This document shows positions 1 to 7,725 of a DNA stretch of 64,000 nt, piece by piece (the first letter of the stretch is position 1; each line of letters begins with the position of its first letter). Position numbers and translations under genes: made by a program. The stretch comes from Caccovivens sp964594865 (lineage in GTDB: Bacteria; Bacillota; Clostridia; Christensenellales; UBA1242). A model generated the notes under the pieces. It had not been told where the DNA came from. It saw only the letters and a list, made by a program, of their open reading frames with translations, and ran no database searches. Location: NCBI GenBank assembly GCA_964594865.1, contig CAZQMZ010000003.1:27244-91243 (forward strand), written 5' to 3'.

Positions 1-40
1 AAAACAATTCTCCAAATTTCAGCAACAAAACTTTTTTCAT
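1..40 (-). CDS. thiI: ThiI start (partial, runs off the window)
   Basis: Only the first 13 codons are present; they read MKKVLLLKFGELF, the typical opening of ThiI, the tRNA 4-thiouridine synthase and thiamine thiazole sulfur carrier. An AAGGAAAGG ribosome site lies just upstream at about 41-50. It begins 21 bases after the stop of a cysteine desulfurase, and that pair (sulfur donor plus ThiI) is a common Clostridia operon, which supports the call. Too little is visible to say more. Confidence 0.7.
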   Translation of the reverse strand, partial: MKKVLLLKFGELF

Positions 41-60
41 AACCTTTCCTTATATATCTG

Positions 61-1188
61 TCAAGACACTCTTTTCTTTATGTCGAGATAGACTTTTGAA
101 ATAATTTGCCCCGCTTTTGCCACTTCTTCATCGGTCATATAAGCATTGAAGCTTATGCGCGCACTTGAAATGATTTCATCTTTTGAAAGTCCAATACACT
201 CCAAAACGCGATTGCCAGCTTTCTTTGCCGAACACGCACTTCCAAGCCCAATGATCACCCCTTCTTGATTGAGAGCGTGAAGCATAGTTTCGCCTTTTAC
301 ACCAGAAAATATGATATTCTCAATATATGGCGACCCACCATTTTCGCCAAAATCACGAACAATCAACCCCGGTGCATTGAGATTTTCATTGAAAATTTTC
401 TTCAACTTCAAAACTCTTTCAAAATTTGCTTTTTCATCAATCAACTCAACCGCTTTTTTGAGTTGCATAATTCCAGAAACATTTTCCGTGCCCGAACGAA
501 GCGAGTATTGCTGTCCACCGCCTTCAAAGAGTGTTTTCAAGTTGTTTTTGTTTTTGACATAAAGTCCCGCAATTCCCTTTGGCGCGTGAATTTTGTGACC
601 ACTGAAAGAATATAGATCCACCGCAGTTTGTTTGAGAGAAAGTGTAATTTTCATAAACCCTTGCACTCCGTCAACATGAAAAATTGCGTTTGGACAGATT
701 TTGTTTTTAATGTCAGAGATTTTTTTCAAATCGTTGATTGCGCCGGTTTCGTTATTGACATGCATGACACTTATCAATCTTGTTCTTGCAGACAGAACAC
801 TTTCAAGTTTTTGATAATCCACACAGCCATTTGCCATCAGCGGAACAAAATGAACAATAACTCCGTCTTGTTGCAACTTTTTGGCCACATTATAGACCGA
901 CGGATGTTCACCGTCCGCAAAAACATATTCCCACTTTCCCGTTCTCAAGGATCCTTTGATTGCAAGGTTATTGCTTTCGGTGGCACAACTTGTGAAAAGG
1001 ATGTTTCCTTCGCTCGCACCCAACTTTTTCAAAAAAAGTCTTTCTGCATCAGCAACAAGTTTTGAAACTTCCAAAGACTGCATTGACAAAGCAGAAGGAT
1101 TATAAAAATTCTCGCATGAAAAATGCTTGTGGACGTCCACACATTCTTCAAACATACAGGTCGTTCCGGCATTGTCGAGATAGATCAT
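61..1188 (-). CDS. cysteine desulfurase (NifS/IscS family, PLP enzyme)
   Basis: The 375-residue product fits the PLP-dependent cysteine desulfurase family, which takes sulfur from L-cysteine and passes it on as a persulfide. Visible landmarks are the opening YLDNAGTT, the ATESNN motif near residue 70, the PLP-lysine region SGHKIHAPKG near residue 200 and the persulfide cysteine in GSACSAKK near residue 320. The length is normal for the family. An AAGGAG site sits 5 bases before the ATG. It is followed 20 bases later by the start of thiI, so its likely job is sulfur supply for 4-thiouridine in tRNA or for thiamine, rather than general Fe-S assembly; that role is inferred from context. Confidence 0.9.
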   Translation of the reverse strand: MIYLDNAGTTCMFEECVDVHKHFSCENFYNPSALSMQSLEVSKLVADAERLFLKKLGASEGNILFTSCATESNNLAIKGSLRTGKWEYVFADGEHPSVYNVAKKLQQDGVIVHFVPLMANGCVDYQKLESVLSARTRLISVMHVNNETGAINDLKKISDIKNKICPNAIFHVDGVQGFMKITLSLKQTAVDLYSFSGHKIHAPKGIAGLYVKNKNNLKTLFEGGGQQYSLRSGTENVSGIMQLKKAVELIDEKANFERVLKLKKIFNENLNAPGLIVRDFGENGGSPYIENIIFSGVKGETMLHALNQEGVIIGLGSACSAKKAGNRVLECIGLSKDEIISSARISFNAYMTDEEVAKAGQIISKVYLDIKKRVS

Positions 1189-1227
1189 AAAAACTCCTTA
1201 CAAAAGCTTGCGTAACATCCCAAAACA

Positions 1228-1280
1228 TTGCATATCACACCAAATCTTGTTGTATTATGCATATAGCACCACAAAATGTT
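1228..1280 (-). repeat. dispersed hairpin repeat, copy A
   Basis: Most diverged copy of a six-member family of about 50 bp. Read on the minus strand it has two TTTGTGG-like units, each ending in ATATGCAT or ATATGCAA, separated by AATACAAC. It lies between pheT and the cysteine desulfurase gene, in the same orientation as the genes. Confidence 0.55.
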
Positions 1281-1316
1281 GAATTTTATCAACAATTTCT
1301 CATTAAACAAAACCCA

Positions 1317-3728
1317 TTATTCTTTTCGCAAAATTGCACCAAATCTATGTTCCAAACTTCTCAAGATTTTGTTAACAGCCGAATTGATTTCTTCGCCTGT
1401 CAAAGTTTTCTCTTCACTCATGAAGATGATCTTATATGCCATACTCTTCTTTCCGGCAGTCAAAAGTTTGCTTCGATATACATCAAAAAGTTTGACATCA
1501 AACAAAATCTTCCCGCCCGCCGATCTGATTGCAGATTCAAGTTCTGCATTCGTCAATTTTTCATCAACAACAATGGCAATATCTCTCTCCACAGTTGGAA
1601 ATTTTGAAATCTCTTTTGTTTCATACTGCTTTTCTGGCAAACTTGCAAGATAGTCAGTGTCAATCTCTCCATAATATACGTCTTGACTGATGTCATAATT
1701 TTTCAAAACAGTCTTATGAACTTTCCCAAACCATCCAATCACCTTGCCGTCTTCACTGATGATGTCCGCACTTACGCCACTGTGAAGATAAGGCTCTTTT
1801 GAGCGTTCAAGTTTATATTTCACAGAAGTTTGCACAAGCAGATTTTCAACCACATTTTTGAGATTGAAGAAATCATAATCGTTCTCACAAACCGCAAAAG
1901 AAAGACGATTGTTCTCAATTGGGAGTTCTTTCAACGGCAAAGATTTTGGCTGATAAACTCTGCCAACCTCAAAAAATCTCAAATCTTTGTTTCCCACTGA
2001 AAGATTGTATGCAACGTCCAAAAGAAGCGCGTGTGCCATAACAGTTCGAATAGTGGACATATCTTCACTTATTGGATTGGCAATTTTGATAACCTTTCGT
2101 CTTTCATCCTTCTCATCAAGCAAAAGTTTGTCGCACACAGAAGCAGTGTATAAAGAATAGTTGAGTGTTTCATAAAATCCGCAGTCGACCAAAGTGGTCT
2201 TCAAAGCATTTTCCAACTGCAAGCGAGGCTCAAATCTTCCAACAGTCGTTGCAGAATTTTCAAACAAGCCACCTTCCATGTCGTTATAGACATCATAACC
2301 AAAAATTCTTATCACTTCTTCTGCAATGTCATTCTCATTCTTTATGTCATCGCGAATATATGGTGGTTGACAGGTCAATATGTCGCCGTTTTCCGTTGTT
2401 TCAATTCCAAGACCATTCAAAATTTGCAACATCTTTTTCTTTGGAATTTCCACTCCCAAAATTTTGCAAACTTTGGAATAAGAGATTTCAAGTTTTTGAC
2501 ACTGCGCAAGTTTTTGACTGCAAACGTCAATGATGCCGTCCACAATTTCACCACAATGCAACTTGTCCACCAAATGTAAAGTGCGTTTCAATGCAAGTGT
2601 TGGCGAATTTATGTTCACACCTTTGGAATATCTCGACGAACTGTCCGTTGCGAGACCAAATTTTCTTGCCGTCAAACGCACACTTTTCAAGTCAAACACG
2701 GCACACTCAAACACTGTTTCCGTGGTGTTTTCGCTTATGCAAGAATTCACTCCGCCAATCACACCAGCAATAACGACCGGCTTTTGAGCGTCAGCAATCA
2801 CCATAACATCTTCGTCAAGTTGATATGTGTTACCATTCAAAACTTCAATTTTTTCGCCACGTTTTGCTTGACGTACTTCAATTTTGTGCCCGTCCAAAAA
2901 TTTGTAATCAAATGCGTGCATAGGTTGCCCTTGCTCAATGAGGATATAGTTTGTGATATCAACCATAGTGTTGATTGGCTTGATGTCCACAGCATGTAGA
3001 CGACTTCTCATCCAAAGAGGAGAGCGTTCAAGCTTGATGTTTTTGACATAGGAAGCCATATATCTTGGGCAATTTGGAGTTTTGACATCAACACTAAGAA
3101 AATTTTTGACATCGCCACCAACCGTTTTGTATGAAACATCAAAATCCTTAAACTTCTTGTCAAAGATGGCACAAACTTCACGAGCAATTCCAACAACACT
3201 GTTGCAATCAGGACGATTTGGTGTGACATTGATGTCAAAAACAACGTCATTCAAAAGAAGTGCATCTTCAATTTTTGCGCCAATCTTGAAATCGTTTGGC
3301 AGAATCAAAATGCCATTGACGCCAGCACCTTCAAAATAATTCTCATCAACACCAAGTTCTTCACCCGAACAAAACATACCTTCGCTTGGCACACCACGAA
3401 AATTGGTCGGTTTGATTTTCACGCCGTTGCAAAGGTCGGCACCGTCCAACGCCACAGGCACAACCGCACCTTCAAAAACGTTGGTGGCGGAAGTTATGAT
3501 TTGCACCTTTTTGAACCCAACGTCAACTTTACACACAACCAATCTGTCTGCCGAAGGATGTTTTTCAATCTTATCAATCCTGCTTACATAGACATCGTGC
3601 AAATACTCGTTCATGCAAATGACATCTTCCACTTCAAAACCAGAAGTTGTCAATCTTTTTGCCACTTCGTCTGCAGAAATATCCTTCAAATCCACAAAAT
3701 CTTTAAGCCAATTATAAGAAACCTTCAT
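1317..3728 (-). CDS. pheT: phenylalanine-tRNA ligase beta subunit
   Basis: An 803-residue PheT, the structural and tRNA-binding subunit of the (alpha-beta)2 enzyme that charges tRNA-Phe. The protein starts MKVSYNWLKDFV, has the tRNA-binding OB domain near residues 40-150 (KIEKHPSADRLVVCKV), the B3/B4 editing and B5 domains in the middle, a catalytic-like core, and the C-terminal anticodon-binding domain (SKFPTVERDIAIVVD). The ATG at 3728 is preceded by GGGAGAAAAGAT; a longer reading frame starts upstream but has no ribosome site and runs into repeat copy B. It follows pheS by 107 bases and is presumably cotranscribed under the T-box leader. Confidence 0.96.
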   Translation of the reverse strand: MKVSYNWLKDFVDLKDISADEVAKRLTTSGFEVEDVICMNEYLHDVYVSRIDKIEKHPSADRLVVCKVDVGFKKVQIITSATNVFEGAVVPVALDGADLCNGVKIKPTNFRGVPSEGMFCSGEELGVDENYFEGAGVNGILILPNDFKIGAKIEDALLLNDVVFDINVTPNRPDCNSVVGIAREVCAIFDKKFKDFDVSYKTVGGDVKNFLSVDVKTPNCPRYMASYVKNIKLERSPLWMRSRLHAVDIKPINTMVDITNYILIEQGQPMHAFDYKFLDGHKIEVRQAKRGEKIEVLNGNTYQLDEDVMVIADAQKPVVIAGVIGGVNSCISENTTETVFECAVFDLKSVRLTARKFGLATDSSSRYSKGVNINSPTLALKRTLHLVDKLHCGEIVDGIIDVCSQKLAQCQKLEISYSKVCKILGVEIPKKKMLQILNGLGIETTENGDILTCQPPYIRDDIKNENDIAEEVIRIFGYDVYNDMEGGLFENSATTVGRFEPRLQLENALKTTLVDCGFYETLNYSLYTASVCDKLLLDEKDERRKVIKIANPISEDMSTIRTVMAHALLLDVAYNLSVGNKDLRFFEVGRVYQPKSLPLKELPIENNRLSFAVCENDYDFFNLKNVVENLLVQTSVKYKLERSKEPYLHSGVSADIISEDGKVIGWFGKVHKTVLKNYDISQDVYYGEIDTDYLASLPEKQYETKEISKFPTVERDIAIVVDEKLTNAELESAIRSAGGKILFDVKLFDVYRSKLLTAGKKSMAYKIIFMSEEKTLTGEEINSAVNKILRSLEHRFGAILRKE

Positions 3729-3760
3729 ATCTTTTCTCCCTTTTTCAAGTTCAATCCACT

Positions 3761-3812
3761 TTGCGTAATACCGCAATATATGGTGTATTATGTTGCATAC
3801 CACACATTATTT
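3761..3812 (-). repeat. dispersed hairpin repeat, copy B
   Basis: Lies in the pheS-pheT gap. Read on the minus strand it starts ATAATGTGTGGTATGCAAC and continues with CATAATACACC, nearly identical to copy C over its first 28 bases. The two arms can fold into a hairpin with one or two G-T pairs. It should be transcribed within the pheST message. Confidence 0.8.
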
Positions 3813-3835
3813 TGTGTATTATACAACCATTTCAA

Positions 3836-4855
3836 CTATCTCATTTGTTTCAAAAATCTCAAATCGTTTCTGAACAAATATTTGATGTTTGGAATTTTGT
3901 TGGCAACCATGACACTTCGGTCAATCCCCGGACCAAAAGCAAAACCACTATATTTTTTGCTGTCAATCCCTGCCATTTCCAAAATTTTTGGATTTACAAT
4001 CCCACCACCAAAAAATTCTGAAAAACCTGTTCCCTTACACAAAGAACATCCTTTACCCTGACATCTCTGACAAGTGGCATCAATCTCAATACTTGGCTCT
4101 GTGAAAGGAAAGTATGATGGTCTAACTCTCATCTTAACATCTTTACCATACAACCTAACCGCCATTTCTTTAACCATTGTCATAAAATCTTTTAAACTTA
4201 CATTTTCGTCAATCACTAACGCTTCAAACTGATTAAATATTGGAGAATGTGAACTATCATCATCGTTCCTATACACTCTTCCCGGACAAATTATCTTAAA
4301 TGGAGGTTTAAAGGTATGCATCGCCCTAACCTGTGCTGGTGATGTGTGTGTGCGAAGAAGTATGTTTTCTGTGATATATAAAGAATCTTGCATATCTCTT
4401 GCTGGATGATTTTTTGGAACATTCAACGCCTCGAAATTATTGTAATCAGTTTCAATTTCAGGTGTTTGTATGCAAGTAAACCCCATTTCAATACAAAGTT
4501 CCATAAACTTGTTGTTAAAACGCGTCAAAGGATGTAAAGCCCCGCGTTCAATTCCCTTGCTTGGCTCGGTTATATCCACTTTCTCCTTTTCCATATCGGC
4601 AAGCAGTTTTTCGTTTTCAAGTTTTGCCAAAGTTTCAGAAAGCGCCCCTTCCAATTTTTGACGAACAGAATTTGCCAGCGAGCCTATTTCACGACGCTCT
4701 TCGCTTGGGACATCTTTCATTCCATGCAAAATTTGAGTCAGCGCACCAGCCTTCCCCAAATAGGTCACACGCACTTCGTCAAGTGTTTTCAAATCTTTTG
4801 CATTTTGAATTTCATTCATGGCATTCTTTAAAATTTGTTCAAGTTTTTCTTTCAT
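3836..4855 (-). CDS. pheS: phenylalanine-tRNA ligase alpha subunit
   Basis: A 339-residue PheS, the catalytic subunit of the class II phenylalanyl-tRNA synthetase. The N-terminal coiled coil (about residues 1-85) is followed by the class II core with motif 2 (FKIICPGRVYRNDDDSSHSPIF), a cysteine-containing insert (CQRCQGKGCSLCKGTG) and motif 3 (GFAFGPGIDRSVM). The length is standard. The start at 4855 begins MKEKLEQILKNA, typical for the family. Its message carries a T-box leader, so expression should rise when tRNA-Phe is uncharged. Confidence 0.97.
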   Translation of the reverse strand: MKEKLEQILKNAMNEIQNAKDLKTLDEVRVTYLGKAGALTQILHGMKDVPSEERREIGSLANSVRQKLEGALSETLAKLENEKLLADMEKEKVDITEPSKGIERGALHPLTRFNNKFMELCIEMGFTCIQTPEIETDYNNFEALNVPKNHPARDMQDSLYITENILLRTHTSPAQVRAMHTFKPPFKIICPGRVYRNDDDSSHSPIFNQFEALVIDENVSLKDFMTMVKEMAVRLYGKDVKMRVRPSYFPFTEPSIEIDATCQRCQGKGCSLCKGTGFSEFFGGGIVNPKILEMAGIDSKKYSGFAFGPGIDRSVMVANKIPNIKYLFRNDLRFLKQMR

Positions 4856-4892
4856 GATTTTGTCACCTTTTTTAGATAAATTTTTCTTTGTT

Positions 4893-5174
4893 CACCTGTA
4901 TGCTAACAAAAAAATCGCCCAAACTATTAGGACGATCGACAAACCGTGGTACCACCTAACTTCATGTTGACCTCAATCAACACCTTATTAAGACAATTTA
5001 CGCATGTCAAACGGCAACTTCTACGCAAGAAATTCTACATTCTTCTGCTTCATTTCTCTTCAAAGCACAGCTGGTGAAAGTGAATTCAGTTTTCCGCCCC
5101 AACCTTTTCTCAGCAACAAGGTTCTCTGTGTGGAGTTTTTGAAAACTTACTGGTCTTTCGTCATCGCCTTTAAT
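4893..5174 (-). promoter_or_regulatory. T-box riboswitch leader of pheST (tRNA-Phe sensing)
   Basis: The T-box antiterminator sequence AGGTGGTACCACGGT is at 4943-4957 on the minus strand. It is followed by a terminator with stem ATCGTCC/GGGCGAT (4914-4936) and a run of U at 4908-4913. The 230 bases upstream have the size and layout of stems I-III. TTC triplets in the GAATTCAC/CTTTCACC area fit a phenylalanine specifier, but I did not fold the RNA. Uncharged tRNA-Phe would favour the antiterminator and allow pheS-pheT transcription. Confidence 0.93.
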
Positions 5175-5180
5175 GAGAAT

Positions 5181-5210
5181 ATTCTAACATATCCACCCTT
5201 TTGTTGTCAA
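5181..5210 (-). promoter_or_regulatory. promoter of the pheST T-box transcript
   Basis: On the minus strand a perfect -35 TTGACA (5205-5210), an 18-base spacer and -10 TAGAAT (5181-5186). It predicts transcription from about 5174, giving a leader of about 320 bases before pheS. Confidence 0.75.
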
Positions 5211-5228
5211 ACATTTTTCATAAATATT

Positions 5229-5256
5229 TTGAGTATGAAAAAAGTTGTGGTATAAT
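5229..5256 (+). promoter_or_regulatory. promoter giving a leaderless pseudouridine synthase mRNA
   Basis: -35 TTGAGT (5229-5234), 16-base spacer, -10 TATAAT (5251-5256), then six bases (CAAAAA) and the ATG at 5263. Transcription should begin at or next to the start codon, and there is no Shine-Dalgarno sequence. Confidence 0.75.
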
Positions 5257-5262
5257 CAAAAA

Positions 5263-6180
5263 ATGAGAAAATTCGAAAACAATTTTGAAACGCTTAACAT
5301 TGAAGAAATCTCTTCGCTCAAACAACCAACAATTTTCTTTTTTTTGAAAGAGCATGGCTTTTCGGAACATTACATTAAAGACCTACGCCACAAGAAAGAT
5401 GGCATTCGCCTTAATGGTGTTCCTGTTACCATCCGAGAAAAAATAACGATCGGAGATGTTCTTGAAATCGCCAAAAATCCAAGCGCACCTTCTCAAATTG
5501 ATTTTTGTGAAGGAGATTTAGACATCATCTTTGAAGATGAAGATTTTCTCATTGTCAACAAACCTCACAATCTCGCCTGCATCCCAACTCGTTCTCATTA
5601 TGCCATGAATTTGGGTGGACAGATTTGCAAATATATGCAAGAAACTCTTGAACAGACAGACTTTGTCCTTCGTATAGCCAATCGGCTCGACCGTGAAACC
5701 GCAGGGATTGTGGTAATTGCCAAAAATGTTCTCGCATACAACTCCTTGAACTTGCAAAAAGAATATCACGCAATATGTAAAGGAAAAGTTGAGCAAAACA
5801 TCACCATAGACAAACCCATTCTCACGCTCACCCACAATGGCATCAACCAACAAAAACGAATTATTTCTCCAAACGGCAAACCTGCCGTCACCCATGTTGA
5901 AATTTTGCAATATCTTCAAGACCCCTTGCACCGAAAAGATTTAACACTTGTGAAATTGAAACTCGAAACCGGCAGGACACACCAAATTCGTGTTCATATG
6001 TCAGAAATTGGACATCCACTTGTTGACGATAGTATATATAATTCAAATTCACAAAACTTTGAAAATTCTTCTCACACAATGTTACTTCTCAAAAATATAG
6101 TTTTTACACATTTTCGCACAGGAAAAACAGTCACCTTGTCTGTGCCATATCCTGACGATTGGAAAATATATAAGATCTAA
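5263..6180 (+). CDS. RluA-family rRNA/tRNA pseudouridine synthase
   Basis: A 305-residue member of the RluA/RluD pseudouridine synthase family, which isomerises uridine in rRNA or tRNA. An S4-like N-terminal part (residues 20-75, with KDLRHKKDGIRLNG) precedes the catalytic domain, with the active-site aspartate in NRLDRETAG near residue 145 and the closing motif TGRTHQIRVHMSEIGHPL near 240. The exact RNA target cannot be told from sequence. The start at 5263 is chosen because it lies six bases after a TATAAT box; a longer frame from 5245 begins inside the promoter and so cannot be transcribed from it. Monocistronic, with a terminator just downstream. Confidence 0.92.
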   Translation: MRKFENNFETLNIEEISSLKQPTIFFFLKEHGFSEHYIKDLRHKKDGIRLNGVPVTIREKITIGDVLEIAKNPSAPSQIDFCEGDLDIIFEDEDFLIVNKPHNLACIPTRSHYAMNLGGQICKYMQETLEQTDFVLRIANRLDRETAGIVVIAKNVLAYNSLNLQKEYHAICKGKVEQNITIDKPILTLTHNGINQQKRIISPNGKPAVTHVEILQYLQDPLHRKDLTLVKLKLETGRTHQIRVHMSEIGHPLVDDSIYNSNSQNFENSSHTMLLLKNIVFTHFRTGKTVTLSVPYPDDWKIYKI

Positions 6181-6186
6181 AAATAA

Positions 6187-6214
6187 AAAACCACGGGTTT
6201 TGCCTGTGGTTTTA
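6187..6214. terminator. Rho-independent terminator
   Basis: AACCAC and GTGGTT arms around a short loop, with A-rich sequence on the left and T-rich sequence on the right, seven bases after the pseudouridine synthase stop. Confidence 0.75.
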
Positions 6215-6250
6215 TTTAACAAAAATTTAAAAATTCTTTTTCTTTTTCAT

Positions 6251-6361
6251 TTATATTAACTGTCGAAAATTGTTATAATTATTTTAATTTTTCAAAATTT
6301 TAAAAAAATTTAAAAAATTTTTTTGTTTTTATTTGTAAAAACTGTCGAAAACTGTTATAAT
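6251..6361 (+). promoter_or_regulatory. two tandem promoters with a shared spacer sequence
   Basis: Promoter 1: TTATAT (6251-6256), 17-base spacer, TATAAT (6274-6279). Promoter 2: TTGTAA (6333-6338), 17-base spacer, TATAAT (6356-6361). Both spacers contain AACTGTCGAAAA followed by TTGT or CTGT directly before the -10 box, so the repeated block may be an operator or a duplicated promoter. They drive the Rho-like gene. Confidence 0.7.
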
Positions 6362-6403
6362 AGTTCTGGTTTTAAGAAATTTTACAAAATAAGGAGTCTT
6401 TTT

Positions 6404-7579
6404 ATGTCAAAAAAAATCGATTATGAGTTTAAAAATCTAAGTGAAGCAGATCAAGCGTGTCTGTCAGTTATCGAATCACTTGGAATCTATGAGCTCAGAG
6501 CGCTTGCTCGAGTTTTTGGCGACAATTCGCCAACAGTCTTGAAGAGAAGCGATCATATAAAGTTTGTCATGAACAAAATTTTGTCCGGAGAAGATTTGAA
6601 ACCACTCCCACTTCGTCCAGGCAGACCATATAAAGAACTCTCCAACATTGAAGGCATTTTGAGACAACTTTCTCAAATCACAGGAAAGAACTATTCCCTG
6701 ACCCCAAACATTGATTCGCGCGCAAAAAAAGTGGTGTCTTTCAATCAAATTGAAGATGAAATATATTTAAAAAAATCTTGCCCAATTGAAGTTCAAGGAA
6801 TTGTTTGTGAGAGCGAAGATCAATATGTTTTGTCCGACCAAAACAGCGGAAAATTTATTCTTATACCAAAAAGTTTGGATGAAAAAATTCGTCCTTATGA
6901 TTTTGTTGTTGGTCAAGCAATTTTGATGAACAACAAAGGAGAATATATTCTTGACAAGATTACTTCAATCAACTTCCAAGAACGAAAAAATTTCGACGCC
7001 AAAGCTGACCCATATATTGAAACAATTCCAAGCGAAAGTTTTGAAATTGAAAACAAAAAAATTCTCTTAGGTTCAAGATATTTGCTCAAAGTCACAAAGT
7101 TCAGCGAAAAAGCAGAAAAAATGAAAAAACTTTTGAAGACTTTTTCAACCAAAAAAATCATCACTCTCGCAATCACCCCAGATGTTTTCCCAGAAGATAT
7201 GGTTGCAACAAACTCGCTTGGTTTTTCAAACGTGTTCATGAGCAAATATGACGATTCACCTTATGCAACCTATGAAATGTTCAACACTTTTGTTAACCAT
7301 GTCAAACATCTTCAAGAGCAAGGCTTGAAAATTGCCGTATTTGTTGAAAATATCACATCCATTGCAAATTCCATCGACTATGTCAACAAAAACAGCATAA
7401 AGTCATTTATGGGACACACAGAAAATGCTGTCAATATGATCAAACAACTTGTTTCGTTGGCGAAAGCGGGAGAAGGAAATAAGCACACCACCCTAATCAC
7501 TTCGTTAGACGAATCTGACATGTTCGACCAACTTTATGTCAAATCTGTGTATAAAGTTTCAAAATTGATTGAATTATAA
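6404..7579 (+). CDS. Rho-like protein without ATPase motifs (pseudo-Rho)
   Basis: A 391-residue protein that follows the domain order of transcription terminator Rho. Residues 20-62 match the Rho N-terminal helix domain (LRALARVFGDNSPTVLKR); 125-192 match the RNA-binding OB fold, ending in the equivalent of the Rho segment LLKVNEVNF; 215-370 follow the motor domain, with ITLAITPDVFPEDMV in place of Rho's LLIDERPEEV and FVENITSIANSIDYV in place of LLDSITRLARAYN. The P-loop GKT is absent (residues 230-242 read VTKFSEKAEKMKK), the catalytic acidic and Q/R-loop positions are lost, and the C-terminal 50 or so residues of Rho are missing. It probably binds RNA or a Rho partner without hydrolysing ATP; that is inference. 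AAGGAG ribosome site; start at MSKKIDYEF. Confidence 0.7.
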   Translation: MSKKIDYEFKNLSEADQACLSVIESLGIYELRALARVFGDNSPTVLKRSDHIKFVMNKILSGEDLKPLPLRPGRPYKELSNIEGILRQLSQITGKNYSLTPNIDSRAKKVVSFNQIEDEIYLKKSCPIEVQGIVCESEDQYVLSDQNSGKFILIPKSLDEKIRPYDFVVGQAILMNNKGEYILDKITSINFQERKNFDAKADPYIETIPSESFEIENKKILLGSRYLLKVTKFSEKAEKMKKLLKTFSTKKIITLAITPDVFPEDMVATNSLGFSNVFMSKYDDSPYATYEMFNTFVNHVKHLQEQGLKIAVFVENITSIANSIDYVNKNSIKSFMGHTENAVNMIKQLVSLAKAGEGNKHTTLITSLDESDMFDQLYVKSVYKVSKLIEL

Positions 7580-7684
7580 AAAATGAAGATTTTTACCAGA
7601 TTTAGATAATAAAGCCGATTTTTATTTCTCTTTTTGTGTGTATAAATATTTATATTTATGAATAAATATCCAAAAACTAGCAAC

Positions 7685-7717
7685 AAAAAAAACACGAATT
7701 GATCTCGTGTTTTTTTA
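7685..7717. terminator. bidirectional terminator
   Basis: AACACGA and TCGTGTT arms (7691-7697, 7705-7711) flanked by A-run and T-run, between the convergent Rho-like and lipoprotein genes. Confidence 0.85.
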
Positions 7718-7725
7718 ATTCAATT

